A stretch of DNA of 64,000 bases from Hydrangea macrophylla (GCA_033977485.1 CM066994.1:28780637-28844636); one strand, 5' to 3'. Shown: positions 33,215 to 45,841, counted from the stretch's first letter. The notes: a model not told the origin generated them from the letters alone. Program-made: numbers and translations.

Positions 33215-35758
33215 CCTAAGTAGATACAAGCTCATTTGTAGGACAATAGTTGCAAGAAACACCTTGAAAAAAAAAACTGAGTCCTATGTAGAAGCGAATA
33301 TTGAGACCACAATCAACAAAAAACTAAAGTGATTAACAATCCTTAGCTCTAAAACCCAGTTAAGAAACAACTATCCGATGCAAGAGAGCTGAATTCTACG
33401 TGTTAGAAATAATTATGAAATAGATTGTTTGGGGACTATTAACTAGTAGTCATGCTTGTTTGCCCATAAGGGGTTGGACCGAATGGACACAACTCATGGG
33501 TTCAAATTCTTTTATCCACATCTGCTACATATCACAAGTTTAGCAAAATCTTTAAAATGAATCCTAATACCTCCCATTCAGGAATACACAATTAGAATTG
33601 CATTCAATAACACAATTAGTGTATATTTTGCATTTTTAAGTTTTCTATATACATGTTTTGCAAGTTCAAACATGATAAATAAATTAAGATTAAATACTAA
33701 ATTTCTACATCAAAAATTTAAGACAAGAAATTCATTGTTTCTTAGCATCTTTTATTTTTCTTCAAAAGATTAGACTAGTATATATCACGAGGATTATCCC
33801 ACTGTCACATATATTTGGGAAGCATTTGAGATTCAAAATTTGGGAAGCATTAGTTTTTCAATTAAATTCTCGTCTTAATTTAATTGCATTTTCAAACTTG
33901 TTATATACCGATTTAAGCCAAGTTAAACAAGCATTTGGAGTGCATTAGATACAGGCTGCGCACCCAAACACCTCCATCTATTACTATGCTTCCCAATAAA
34001 ATAAATTAATAAAAACTCAACTGAAAGAACATGCAAGGCAATGAAAGAAACGACCATTTTCATTACAGTAAACTTGATAGAATGCATCCCATTTCAGAAA
34101 GAAAAGAGAGCAATTTACCTTGGTCTTAGATGATAACGATGAAGTTACAGGAGAGAGAGGCTTCCGAAGAACCGGCAATTCTATTTCGTGTGAATTTGAG
34201 ATACTGAGTGCTGCTTTGTTGGACAGTTGGTGTTTTCCAAATTTCTTATACCTGCATACAAAAAAAGAAAAAGAAAAAAGAGGTTGAACTAAATAATAGC
34301 CACTATACATACGTACACCAAACCTATAGATCACCACAGGATCCTAATGCAGCTTCTTACAAGTAGGAATTACTTTCTTTTTTTTTGGTTATAAGTAGGA
34401 ATTACTAGTTATTTTATACAAAGTTGTTATCCTGAAGCGGGTCCAAGAGTTAAAGGTAAACACCATATAAACCAATATGTATAGGAAGCAACATTGGACG
34501 TAGAATCATAAACTTCAAACATTAAAAGCATTGAAAGTGCAAAAGATGAAACAAGTTAGTTTTGCAAAAATTACCAAAAAAAACTCTTATATAAAAAAAT
34601 AAAAATAAAAAATTACAAAGAAACTATGTCATAGAAGATAGCTAGGTACAAGAATTTTTATAGCTTAGCCAAGGAAAAAAAATAAAACAACCCCCAAAAC
34701 ATGGCATGCTTTTCTCCACATTTTTTTACTTTTTCTTAATCAATTTGGTGGCCACCCATGTGGAATGGACCACAAACCCAACAATTATTTTATAAGCAAC
34801 AAAGTATAACAATTCCCTCCTCCCCCCAAAATTTACTTTCATAAATATGTAATACATAGATTAACTTGAAGGACGCACTAGTCCAATGTTGAATGCCCAA
34901 CATATCCTTCCTGCAAACAAGATACATGTTTTTTCCACTCTATTTTCCTACTAACTATTTCACATTTACAATAAAAAAATATATTTGGTGGATCACATTA
35001 CAATTACTATAAATGTCACAACCAAACTTAAACAATGTAAAAACAAAAAATGCTATACCCACACTAAATTCCACACCCAACACATCCTGACCCTTGATTC
35101 CTATGAGTCCCATGTAGGACCTATGTGGGACTCACATGGGATCCACTGGAATCAAGGGGCAGGATTATTGGATGTGAAATTTGGTGTGGGTGTAACATTA
35201 CTCATGAAAAAAATTATCTTCTTGTCTATAATCTCAACTGAAAAGGTACATGGTATGTGTGTGTGTGTTTGAGAGAGAAAGAGAGATCCTCATGGCTACA
35301 CAAATCGCCAAACCCAACCACCACTAAATCTAAACCCAAAGCCACCAAAGGTCAGATTTAGGACCAAAACTATAACATATATTGCTAGAAATTCAATGAC
35401 CCATGTGGCAAACTTCATGGATGGTTTCAACTAGAAATGGCTTAGATCCAATTCCAATGATATCATGACCATTCAGAAACATATAGTGGACTAGGTACCT
35501 CCTCAACCAAATACCACAACACGTTCAACCAAATATGCCAGATCAAACCAACAAGCCGAAAAACAAACTGAAAAAAAAAAAAAAGAAGAAATGCCACGAA
35601 TGTGTACAAAAGATTGCTACTCTACAACTGCTACTCAATAAATCAAACTTATCATAGAAAAAGAAGATACAACTCTTCCATTTTCAATTCCCCCAATTTT
35701 TTGTCAAGCCCTAATTCTGCCATTTTCAATTCCCCCAATTTTTTTCAAACCTTAACAA

Positions 35759-35803
<45 letters not shown>

Positions 35804-35870
35804 ACTCACCAGAAAATTAGACACTAAGAGAAGATACTCGTCGGCTTCGACGGTGGTGGTACTGTCTCGG
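33215..35870. other. CACTA-1 region upstream of TNP2, no firm gene
   Basis: The segment is AT rich. A 106-codon minus-strand frame at 34017-34337 (K-F-G-K-H-Q-L-S-N-K) follows a splice-like junction and could be an exon of a second transposon gene, but I cannot name it. A TGTGTGTG run lies near 35258. The rest shows nothing recognisable. Confidence 0.4.
35761..35799. repeat. (AG)n microsatellite
   Basis: About 20 AG/GA units in a row, within the 5' (right) part of CACTA-1. Confidence 0.95.
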
Positions 35871-36305
35871 TGCTGGCGTCAGCAATATATGGCGGCAACG
35901 GCTGCTGGCGAGCGGCAGCAGGGGTCGTCGGGTTCTTCTCTTCTTCTTCTTCTTCTTTTTCTTCTTTTCTTCTTTTTCTTCGTTTCTTCTTTTCTTCTTT
36001 TTAGTGTGGTTTGAGAGGGAAATGTAAAGAGGGATCGAAATGAAAATTTATTTGCCACGAACCCTAAACGTGGCAAAATAAAAATAATATTATTTTCCAC
36101 GCGCATGGTGCGTGGTAGATGATTTTAAAACTTTTTGCTACGCAAATGTGCGTTGCAAATAATTACCCTTGACTTTTCGAAAAAATAATTGCCACGTTTT
36201 ATAAGTGCGTCGCCAATTTGTTAGTGCGTCGCAAAAAACATTATTAACCACGTAATTTGCACGTGGCAAATAATGTGTGTCACTAAAAGCAGATTCGTTG
36301 TAGTG

Positions 36306-36590
36306 AAATGTGGGACTTGGTCCTAGAAAAGATTTTGAAAATGTGGGACTTAGTCCCTCACTTGGTTTTGTAGATGTGGAATTTAATCCGAAAGTATATT
36401 TGAAAATATGTTTGAAATTTCAGCATTACAACGGCTTAAAAATGGAAAATTGGAAGTGTGGGATTTGATCCCTGTTGATTTTAGAAGAAGTGGTGATTTT
36501 TAAAAAAGGCTTTCGAAATTATTTTGAATTTCTTAAAATTTCGACATTATAACAGCATAAAATGAAAAATAAAAATAAAAATAATGGGGT
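36306..36590. mobile_element. Right part of second Tat-like element
   Basis: Palindromes of the TGGGACTTAGTCCC type resume right after CACTA-1 (36311, 36343, 36376, 36452), then the sequence becomes AT rich. It ends where homology to the copia LTR begins near 36590. Confidence 0.7.
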
Positions 36591-37670
36591 AATTGTTTTA
36601 ATGATGACAAATCTATTGATAATAGCATGTTTGTAATTGTTCGATTCTAAACTAATATCAAGTTATTTTCATTGTGCTAATCTGTTGAATTAGGCACTTT
36701 AAATGTTGTAACTTTGTTTGAGAACATGAGATAGCACATGGTGAAGCCCAAGAGTGATTAAGCTCAACAAGGATCAAGCTTGAAGACTTGAAGATTTTTC
36801 ATCGTTGGTTAGAAACCCTTGTGTGCAAAGAAGAGATGTTCTTCTTTGGAAGATATTGAAGGCTCTTGTAACGGGTTGATCTACACCCGTGAAGTAGATC
36901 AATTAAAGGAGTCCTCAAAATGTGTTCTTGAGGGGTAGACGTAGGCCGCGGTGTGCGGACTGCCAAACCACTTGAAAACTCGGTTTGCAAGTTGTTGGGA
37001 ATGGGACCACAATCACAACAAGATAACCACACCCACAAAGATGGAAAATAAATAGAACAAGAATGATACAACCACGAAAGAAAAATCAAGCAAATCAACA
37101 CAACAAGATTTAAATGTGGTTCGGCCCAACAATGCCTACGTCCACGTGCAAATGCGATCACCTCGATTAATATGAAGATTACAAGCAGTCAAGACCTCAC
37201 GTGTATAACTCTGCGACCAAGTTATATGGCATACACAATTGCTAGAAACTAATCTCTCCCTCACTAGTTTGCAGCACTATCTTGTGTTTATAGAATGTGG
37301 GTTATAGAAGATTTTAACCAAACTTATCAATCCCTTGACCAAGCCCTATATTTATGCAGATTGTAGAGTCCTAATCCTAGTTGTAATAGTATTTACTCCT
37401 ATGGTAAGTCTTGTACAATAAGGAATACTCTCACAAACATCCCTATATAAACTAGGCAACTTCCACCATCAAAGTAATCCTTATTTGACAAGGAAACCAC
37501 CAAATAAGGAATCAAATCATAATTAGGAAATAATTCCACTAATGGAATTTTAGGCACAATCCTAACAATATTCACCTTGCCTCAAATTTCTTCTCATCAA
37601 TCCTCAGAGTCTTCCTCTTGTAATCTTCAACTTCTACATTGATAATGCATCACCTTTTCCATCCCCCAAG

Positions 37671-38395
37671 CTATTCAGGTACACCATTACTCAAGTTCAC
37701 ATCCCCTATGAACTTGAGATCACCAACGTCATCAAATACAAAACGCACAAGCTCCACTTTGCTAATGCGGTCGTCTTCACCTTGAGTAGAAGTTGTCATC
37801 ATTGAAGTTGTTGGAGCCTCATCATCTATTCCATCAATAGATTTTCCCACCGGCTTCCACAACCTCTTATCCTTCGTGATATCTCCAAAATTTGTACTTC
37901 CCAACAAAATGTACAAATTTCCAACCTTCTTTTCCAAAAACATTATACGAGAATCCCGCTTCACCTTCATGAAGCCTCTCTTCATGACAAATGAGAATCC
38001 AACAATCCCAAGGAGATTATGTTTCTCTTCAAACCCGAAACATAAATCACATCTATCAAAAGCCTTGTCAGCCCATTTGAAGTCTTGATTCGAACGGTTC
38101 CCACACCCTTGATTTCTCCAACTGTGTCTGTATTGTTCTCCATATAGACTTTTCCCTCCATCAGTTTGTAGGACGAAAACCAATCTACATGCAAACATAA
38201 GTGAGCAAACCAAGCTGAATCAAGAACCCAATCCGCTTTTTTCTTCTCCTCCTCTGTAATTGTCATGACTTCTATGACATCTTCATCCAAATGTTCCAAC
38301 ACATTTATAGCGGTACCACTATTGTCCTTCTTTGCTGGGCAATCTCGCATAAAGTGATCCTTCTCTCCACAATAGTAACACTCCTTATCCTTCAT
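37671..38395 (-). pseudogene. Copia gag C-terminus, protease start and pre-integrase remnant
   Basis: The frame from 38395 begins with a CCHC zinc knuckle (C-Y-Y-C-G-E-K-D-H-F-M-R-D-C), then a protease-like W-V-L-D-S-A. The usual active-site glycine is not present. After a frameshift near 38000 it continues as a pre-integrase-like region (G-N-L-Y-I-L-L-G-S-T) and stops. The element lacks everything downstream. Nothing functional is expected. Confidence 0.8.
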
Positions 38396-38654
38396 AGGAG
38401 TTCAATGTCGTGCTCCTCCACTACCGCCTCCACTAGGCCTCTCTTGTATAACAAGTGCTTGCGCATCTTCTGACTTTCTCTCTTTGTTATTCATCTTCTT
38501 ACTAGAGAAGAGCTTTCTTCACCTGTTCCACCATTATGGTATCTCTCCTATACAATAATGTATTGAATAATTGATTATGGGCAGATTTTATCGACGTAAG
38601 GAGAATGATAGCTTTGTCCTCGATGTCTAGTTTGAAGCCAACATTGAATAACTC

Positions 38655-39059
38655 TCACAATAACTTATTAAACTCACCTATATGGGATTGAAGATTAACT
38701 CCTTCTTTCCGCCTTAAGGAGTACAACTTTTGCTTCAACATAAGACGGTTGGTGAAGTTCTTTCCCAAATAAAGATCGTCAAGCTTTTCCCATAAAGCTT
38801 TTGCGAAGGTCTCTGCCATGACGTCGTACACCATATCATCCACCAAACTAAGCCGCATGGTGCTAACGGCTTTAGAGTTAATCCTCTTCCACATCTTGTC
38901 GGTCATCCCTTCCGACTTATTATCATCATCGCACAGTGCATCCTCTATACCTTGTTGCACCAAGGCGTCCTTCATACATAGTTGCCACATGCTGAAATTG
39001 CCATCGAACTTTTCTATTGCCATTCGTATATTCCCAAGAGAACTATCCCCAGCTGCCAT
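38655..39059 (-). pseudogene. Copia gag N-terminal (UBN2-type) fragment
   Basis: A 134-codon frame starts at ATG 39059, just downstream of the primer site. The text F-D-G-N-F-S-M-W-Q-L, then L-W-E-K-L-D-D-L-Y and L-K-Q-K-L-Y-S-L-R is the usual gag-polypeptide pattern of plant copia elements. It stops about 260 bp before the zinc-knuckle frame, so gag is broken. Confidence 0.85.
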
Positions 39060-39781
39060 GGATTCTCAACTGAGCTCTAATACCACTTGTTGGGAATGGG
39101 CCCACAATCACAACAAGAAAATCACAGCCACAAAGATGGAGATAAACAGAACAAGAACGACACAACCATGAAAGAAAAATCAAGCAAACTAATACACCAA
39201 GATTTAAATGTGGTTCTGCCCAACAATGCCTACGTCCACGTGTCGATTAATATGAAGATTACAAGCACTCAAGACCTCACGTGCATAACTCTCCAACCAA
39301 GTTATATGACACACACACTTCCTAGAAACTAATCTCTCCCTCACTAGTTTGTAGCCCTCTCTTGTGTATATGGAATGTGGATTTTAGAAGATTTCCAACC
39401 AATCTTATCAATCCCTTGAGTAAGCCCTATATTTATATATATTGTAGTGTCCTAATCCTAATTGCAGTATGATTTACCCCTATGGTAAGTCTTGTACAAT
39501 AAGGAATATTCTCACAAATATTTCTATATAAACTAGGTAACTTCCACCATCAAAAGAATCCTTACTTGACAAGGAAACCACCAAATAAGGAATCAAATCA
39601 TAATTAGGAAATAATTCCACTAGTGGAATTTTAGGCACAATCCTAACATAAGTGTTTATTCCATTCTCTCTTTACATTATTGTTTATGATTGTGTTTAAT
39701 TTGTAGTTAAGTGTTAAAAAGGCTTATTTTTCGATAAATCCTTATTCACCCCCTCTAAGGTTTCCATTTCGGGCCAACAAT

Positions 39782-39793
39782 TGGTATCAGAGC
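39782..39793 (+). other. Copia primer binding site (first interior)
   Basis: TGGTATCAGAGC, complementary to initiator methionine tRNA, two bases after the LTR end. Confidence 0.93.
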
Positions 39794-39841
39794 CTCGGCT
39801 CTTCTATTTTCAAAATATTTTACAATCTAGAGTTAAGATCC

Positions 39842-42720
39842 ATGGAAACTACATTTTTTTGAAAAAGGTTATTGCATAAACACTCCTCCATCGTTGAGTA
39901 ATCATAAGCATGATTATTGGAAGATGAGAATAGAAATTTAATTTTTTTCACTTGACTACAATCTTTGGAGTATTATCAAAATTGGTTTTTCTCCTAATCC
40001 AAAGATTGAATGGAATGAGAGTGATCAAAATAAAGCTCTATTAAATCTTAGAGCAATGAAAATTCTATATGATAATTTGGATCATATCACATATAATAGA
40101 ATTCGTTCATGCTCTAACGCTAATGAAATTTGGTTATCTCTTGAAACTATGCAAAATGCTACTAACCAAATAGTTGTGCGCTCTTGTCCCCAGCAAAGGC
40201 TCCAAAAACTTGACACGACTAAATAGTTGTGCGCTCTTGTGCAACACCCAAGTGTAGGTGATCGTGCAAGTAATACTGGATAAGTCCAGGTCGATCCCAC
40301 AGGGAAGGAATAGGAAGAAAATATACTAAGTTATAACCTAAAGAAAATGAAAAAGATGAATATACGGATGGAGGTTCTAACGAATCCTAACTAATTAAAT
40401 TAAACTAAATAATAAACTAAAGCATAAAGAAACAAAACTAATTGACCCTAACCACCTACCATGCATATTCACTAACGTTCTATGGAGTTCATTCCTCTTC
40501 AGTATTCCGTATTTTTCTAAAGATAAAGAATCAATAGCCCTTTCATGACCGGGACTACATCATCACAAGTGATTTAAAATACTTGGAAGACGGTTTAAAA
40601 CAATGGTTATTACTTGCACTCTAAATGGTGTTAGCATTCAAAGTGGTTTTCAAAAGTCATTGAAGAAAAGGCCTTAAGGCTTTAAGTTTTAAAAACTGTT
40701 TTGACAAACTGAGCTTATTGGGACAATTTGATGACAGATTTCTAAAACAGAAAGTCCTGGAATACTTAAAAGAATCATCTCAGGAATTAACATGCTCGAT
40801 CGATCGAAGCGCTCTCGATCGATCGGACAGCATCATCCTTCAATCGATCGAAGTGCCTTCGATCGCTTGACTATGGCTCTGGTTTGATCGATCGAAATAC
40901 CTTCGATCGATCGAGCCCAAGGTTTTCTAAAGATTGCATGGCAGAGGCTGGAAATCAATATTTCATCACATATTCCCAACGTCTAAACTACAAAAACATG
41001 AATAAATAAGTACAGGAATAACAAACTAGAGTAATCATAACATATAAACTAATAAACAATGAAATAGAGAAAAGGAGAAGAAAAACCTGAAGATAATATG
41101 AATATAACTTGTAATCAACATCAATCTTGAGTTTAACAATGGAAAAGGAGGAAGAAAAACAAGAATCTAACCTAATCTACTCCTAATTTAACCCTAAAAC
41201 TACCCTAAACTGCTGTTTTCTGCGTTCTGGAGCGTCCTCCCTTCGTCTGGTGTCAAAACGACTTATATATAGGGTTCCCGCAGAGTTTACGCAACTTTTG
41301 GATGAATATAAAGTTCGATCGATCGAGCTTAGTTCGATCGATCGAAGGTTCGATCGATTAAACTCTGCTCAATCGCTTGAACTTCTCTGATTTTGACAGC
41401 ACTGCATACCGATGGGAGAATGGCCATAACTTTTTACTCGAACCTCGAATTGACCTCCCGTTTGCGGCCATGCGACCGTAACTCAAAGATCTACATTTTA
41501 TATCTCTGGGAAAATCTTCCAAATCTGAAGTCTTCATTGTCAAAAATGGCGTTTTCCCAGCTGTTTTTGTTGTTCTATCCACCAGAATCACTTTCTTTAG
41601 CTCCACTTCATCGAATTACATCCTAATACCTATAAAACAATGCAATAACATATATTTTAGCATTAACACAATAAAAAGAACATTTTTATTAGAATGCAAC
41701 TAAATGTAGGGACTTTGGGGATAAAAGTATGCATACAAGACCATATAATACACTAAAAATATGCACTTTTCACCACGAATCAGTTATGAAGAAAACAATG
41801 TTGATGAAGTTGTAGAAGAAATCGAAGATCAAGATCATCAACAAAGAGGGAAAAAGTCACAACTGAGAGAAATTCGAGAAGATAATCTTTGTCTCGAAAA
41901 AGGCTATGTGTGCCTATTTGCCAATGAAGAATATGAGAAAAAGAAGAAAAAGGCAATCAAAGCCACTTGGGATGACTCGGATAGTGAGTCATCCGATGAT
42001 GACTCAAGCAACCAAGAAGTAGCTCTATCAAATGAGGTAAATTCTAAACCAACATCAATTATTCAATCTCATGATTATGATGAACTTCAAAGTGCATTTG
42101 AGGAGTTACATAAGGAGTAGGAAAATTTGGGAATCAACTACATTTCTCTTAAAAATAACTTTTTAATGCTTTCAAATGAGTTAAATATTTTGAAGTCCCA
42201 AAATGAATCTTTGAAGATTGAAAATGAAAAACATGTTTCAAGAGCATAATCTTCAAATGAGCTTGAAAAAGAAATTTGGACTTGAATAGGCAATTGGATG
42301 ATTTAAAATCTTAAAATGAAATTTTGAGAAAAGAAAAAATTGTTTCAACCAATCAACCTTCAAGCAAACTATTGAAAAAGAAACGCTTTAATTGAGAAAG
42401 GAGGTTGATGATTTGACAAAAACTTGGGCAAAATTCACACAAGTTGAACAAAATTTGAATATGCTTTTCGAAAAGCAAAAATGTGTTTTTGACAAAGCCA
42501 GTTTGAGATTTGACCCCATATACAAGGAAAAGAAATACAAAAGCTTCTTTGTAAAGTCTACACCTTCTACTTCAAATTCTCAAAAATCTCACAAGAATTT
42601 CTTTGTTAAGGAATCAATCTCAAATGAGACCCTCCCCTATGCAACTTGTCGTTATTGCATGAAAAAAGGGGCATGTTAATTATAAATGTTCATTTCGAAA
42701 GAAAATTAACATGGTTTGGG
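39842..42720 (+). pseudogene. Copia gag remnant, first interior
   Basis: UBN2-like coding sequence (39870-40157) contains an early stop. After the inserted LTR fragment (40168-41782) the frame continues from about 41783 with Y-V-C-L-F-A-N, the acidic D-D-S-D-S-E-S-S-D-D-D tract and a coiled-coil region with stops. It reaches a CCHC zinc knuckle at 42646-42690. There, one extra A in the A/G run shifts the frame relative to the second interior. No protease or pol follows, so the family looks gag-only and would depend on enzymes from elsewhere. Confidence 0.8.
40168..41782 (-). mobile_element. LTR plus primer-site fragment of the Athila-like family
   Basis: On the minus strand this matches the LTRs at 19318 and 24853 (TGATTCGTGG... 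to ...CGTGTCA at 40211). It continues past the LTR end through a primer-site-like TGGAGCCTTTGCTGGGGA, then a repeat of CAAGAGCGCACAACT. So it is not a clean solo LTR. The empty site in the sister interior (near 46285) shows it inserted after the copia element. No clear target duplication is visible. Confidence 0.85.
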
Positions 42721-43212
42721 TTATGAAGGTATCCTTTCCTACCTTCTTGGCAAATGTTGCATCCAAGAGACGCTTGAACAATGGTTAAATCTTGTACCTA
42801 AAGCCTAGTTATTCATAGTAATTCCATCCTCCTAAGGAGATAATGCATAATTTTGATCTCAAATTGGTATTTATTCATATATGCATATGTTGAGGGGGAA
42901 CATATTACTATGTTCACCTTAGTTGATTTGGTATCTTATTGAAGAGCAACTTTTAGTTCAAACCCCCAATCTTTTTGTTGTTGTCAAAAAGGAAAAAATT
43001 GACAGAGATATAAAAATTGGGATAATGATAGGATAGAGATCTTTAAAAGTAAAGGGAAAATTATTATAGAGATTTTTTGAAAGTTATCATTGTTGGAGTC
43101 ATATACTTTGTATATCTTGTTACTTTGAATGATAACATGAAAATGACTCTTATTGTGCTTTAATTGCTATATCTCTATTGAATGTTTTGACATCATCAAA
43201 AAGGAGAAAAAT
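42721..43212 (+). other. 3' non-coding end of first copia interior
   Basis: It matches the end of the second interior (51730-52303). It contains GTTGAGGGGGAACATATTAC and a terminal purine run GGAGAAAAA before the LTR. No gene is seen. Confidence 0.7.
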
Positions 43213-43719
43213 TTTAGCCTTGAATTTCTATAAGGCATTATTTATGTTTGTTTTGATGATGACAAATTTATTGATAATAGCATGTTTGTAATTGTTCTAT
43301 TCTAAACCATTATTAAGTCATTTTTATTGTGCTAATCTCTTGAATTATGCACTTTAAATGTTCTAACTTTGTTTGAGATCATGAGATAGCATATGGTAAA
43401 ACCCAAGAGTGATTGAGCTCAACAAGTATCAAGCTTGAAGACTTGACGATTTTTCATCTGTGGTTGAAGACTAGGATTTACTTGTAAGCATCTTGATCAA
43501 TCACTCATAGCGGCTCAAGTAACTTTTATAAAACTTTAGGATCCTTGCTCTCATACTTTAAAATTCTTTCAAGGACCTAAACAAGCTTAGATCACTCAAT
43601 TAAATTTAATTCACAAAAGTTTCAATTCGTTAAGTCAAAATCAAGTACCCTTTACAGATAGGTCATTTTTAAAGGCAAACCTGATCTAATTGGTAAGGAA
43701 CTAAATGTTGAGTTTTATA

Positions 43720-44908
43720 TAGGGCTGCACATGGGTCGGGTTGGGTCGGGTCTTTGCAGACCCGGAACCGACCCGATTATGAATGGTTCTCATGTTTGAG
43801 ACCCAGACCCAACCCGATGAGCTTTGGACCCGACCCAGTCACTTTGGTTCGGGTCGGGTCGGGTCTGGGTCACAACCCATTTTTTTTTTTTTTTAATAAT
43901 TTATTTTTATTTAATTTAAGTTTTTTTATTTATTTAATTAAGTTATTTAGTTACCATTGTAGTGAAGAATAGAAAGATTTCAATTCATGGACCCAAACAA
44001 TAACGCAATGGTTCTCAAAACCCACATGAAGGTTGGTGTTGACAGACAAGGGCAAGTTGTATTTTGCGAAAAGAAAATATTAATACAAGGAAGGATTGAT
44101 TTCCTATTGTGATCCATGTTTGAATATCCTTTTTTTTTCACATTTCTTTTATCATTTTTTTCCATCATTTTTTGAAATATACTTTTAGGAAAAAAAATGT
44201 GAAACCCTAATACCCAAAAAAGTGCTTCCTGGTAGCAATCACAAATCTAAGAAGCAACTTTCACAGATTGCTTTGCAACCCCACCATTATCACAGATTGC
44301 TTTGTATCTATTTATCAAACAAATCATCTTTGATATCAGCTTCTGGGTAAACAAAACAGAACGAGACTCACCTGACTGAAGAGAGAGAAGAATCGCAGCT
44401 TCTAGCTTTTCATAGTTTTAGCAGAACAGCAAACAAAACTGGGGAAGAAATGGAAGAACATCTTTTGTCGTCCCTACGATCGGTGGTTTTCAAAGAATCA
44501 GAGACACTCGAAGGCTCTTGTATTAAGGTCGAGGGCTACGATTTCAACCGAGGCGTGAACTATTCGGAGCTCCTCAGCTCAATGGTCTCAACTGGTTTTC
44601 AAGCCTCTAATCTCGGAGACGCCATTGAAGTCGTCAATCTAATGGTTAGTCTCAGGTCATCTCCAACCCCCCTTGCCCAAAACCCATTTATCAAATTCAA
44701 ATTTGGGTTGAGAAGAGGGTTTGAGCCTTTGTGGGTCTCGGGTCTGGTTTGGTATACCCGAATGTCAGACCCGAACCGACCCGAAAAATTTACATTCTGA
44801 CTGGACCCGACCCAGACCCGACCCAATCTATTTGGACCCAACCCAACCCGACCCAATCGGTTCGGGTCGGTTCGGGTCTTCGGGTCACAGGTTTTTTGTG
44901 CAGCCCTA
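43720..44908 (+). mobile_element. Non-autonomous hAT element carrying a host gene exon
   Basis: The terminal inverted repeats are TAGGGCTGCACA and TGTGCAGCCCTA, with 8-bp duplication GTTTTATA on both sides (43712-43719 and 44909-44916). Both are diagnostic of hAT elements. Subterminal zones are packed with GGGTCGGGT and GACCCGACCC motifs on opposite strands at the two ends. No transposase is present. The interior carries exon 1 of deoxyhypusine synthase, making this a Pack-type element. Confidence 0.95.
44450..44644 (+). pseudogene. DHS: Deoxyhypusine synthase exon 1, captured by hAT
   Basis: A 65-codon exon starts at ATG 44450 and ends at a GT donor (44645, ATG|GTTAGT). The text [21 protein letters not shown] and [11 protein letters not shown] matches the N-terminus of plant deoxyhypusine synthase. 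That enzyme transfers the aminobutyl group of spermidine to a lysine of eIF5A. The frame is undamaged across the whole exon, but no further exons, NAD-binding region or active-site lysine are present. Up to about 250 bp before it may be captured 5' UTR or promoter, because a leader-like CAAAACTGGGGAAGAA precedes the start. It could form a chimeric or regulatory transcript; no evidence for that is in the sequence. Confidence 0.92.
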
Positions 44909-45841
44909 GTTTTATATAGTTGGAAAGGTATTTGAATCTAGTTTTTGAATCTTCAAACGGATTGCAAGAACAAGTTTTGTAGAGAAAGTTATGACCTTTT
45001 TAGTAAAGAGGTGTCAGTCTGCAAAAAATAGGAAAAACCAGTTGACTGAAATATTTCATGTCCAGTCGACCGGAGGTAATGTTCAGTCATCCGAACGTAA
45101 TGTTTAGTCGACTGGATTTCACACAGAATGTCTCTTCTCTGCTATAAACTTTTCAGTCGACTGAACCTTCGATCCAGTCGACTGAATTGTGCAGAACTGC
45201 ATAACAGCTGGTTTTTAAACTCTCCAAAAATTATTTTTACACCCCCCACCGACTCCCAACGGCTATAACATTTCAAAAGCTATGTATAGGGATGTTTTTA
45301 ATGGTTATACACAGTAAGGAAAATAAAGGAAAATCATTAAAATATATTGTTTAATCATCATTATTATTTGAGCCCTAGTTTGAGTGAAAAATCAATTTGT
45401 TCTTGATTTCAATTGTAATTCTTGAGAGAGCAAGTTGTAGTTAGCTTTCATTTGTATTATAAACTCACTAAGGAAATGTTGTGTGAGCTTCTAATTGTAT
45501 TATCCACTCTAGAAAGAGAGATATCATTTGTATCCAAATCAATCATTTGTAAAGAGTGAGGGTTAGTAACCCTTGTGTGCAAAGAAGATGTGTTCTTCTT
45601 TGGAAGAGATTGAAGGCTCTTGTAATGGTTGGTCTACACCCGTGAAGTAGATTGATTAAAGAAATCCTCAAAAGGTGTTCTTGAGGGGTGGATATAGGCC
45701 GTGGTGTGCGAATTGCCAAACCACTTGAAAGTTCGGTTTGCAAGTGTCTCTTCCCTTCTCTCTTTACATTATTCTTTGTGATTATGTTTAATTTGCAATT
45801 AAGTTTTAAAAAGACTTATTTTCCACTAAAACATTATTCAA

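Larger units (their letters stand above)
19084..36305 (-). mobile_element. CACTA-1 DNA transposon, 17.2 kb with nested insertions
   Basis: It starts CACTACAACAAATC and ends GATTCGTTGTAGTG, flanked by AAA on both sides (19081-19083 and 36306-36308), the 3-bp duplication expected for CACTA elements. Subterminal zones (19100-19310, 26768-26950, 29913-29990, 36050-36300) repeat GCGTGGC, GCGTTGC and GCCACGC-type motifs, the likely transposase binding sites. A TNP2-like gene reads leftwards. After removing the nested Athila-like element (7.4 kb) and solo LTR (3 kb), the original was about 6.8 kb. Confidence 0.93.
36993..39648 (-). mobile_element. Second copia element, minus strand, internally deleted
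   Basis: LTRs of 575 bp (36993-37567) and 561 bp (39088-39648) run TGTTGGGAATGGG to CCTAACA. They are flanked by CAAGT and TAAGT; the unoccupied LTR copy reads GCAAGTGT, confirming a 5-bp duplication with one later change. On the minus strand the primer site TGGTATTAGAGC follows the 39088 LTR. The 1.5-kb interior holds gag and the start of pol only, so integrase, RT and RNase H are deleted. Confidence 0.92.
36590..39779 (+). repeat. First copia LTR, split by a second copia element
   Basis: Homologous to 43213-45894 and 52304-53287. The first 50 or so bases are missing. The second copia element is inserted at GGTTTGCAAGT (36982-36992) and the LTR resumes at 39649. It ends GCCAACA before the primer site. 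Confidence 0.85.

Noticed and set aside
44599..44919. Frames rich in GRVG or PDP repeats at the end of the hAT element
   Set aside because: They are translations of the GACCCGACCC subterminal repeats.
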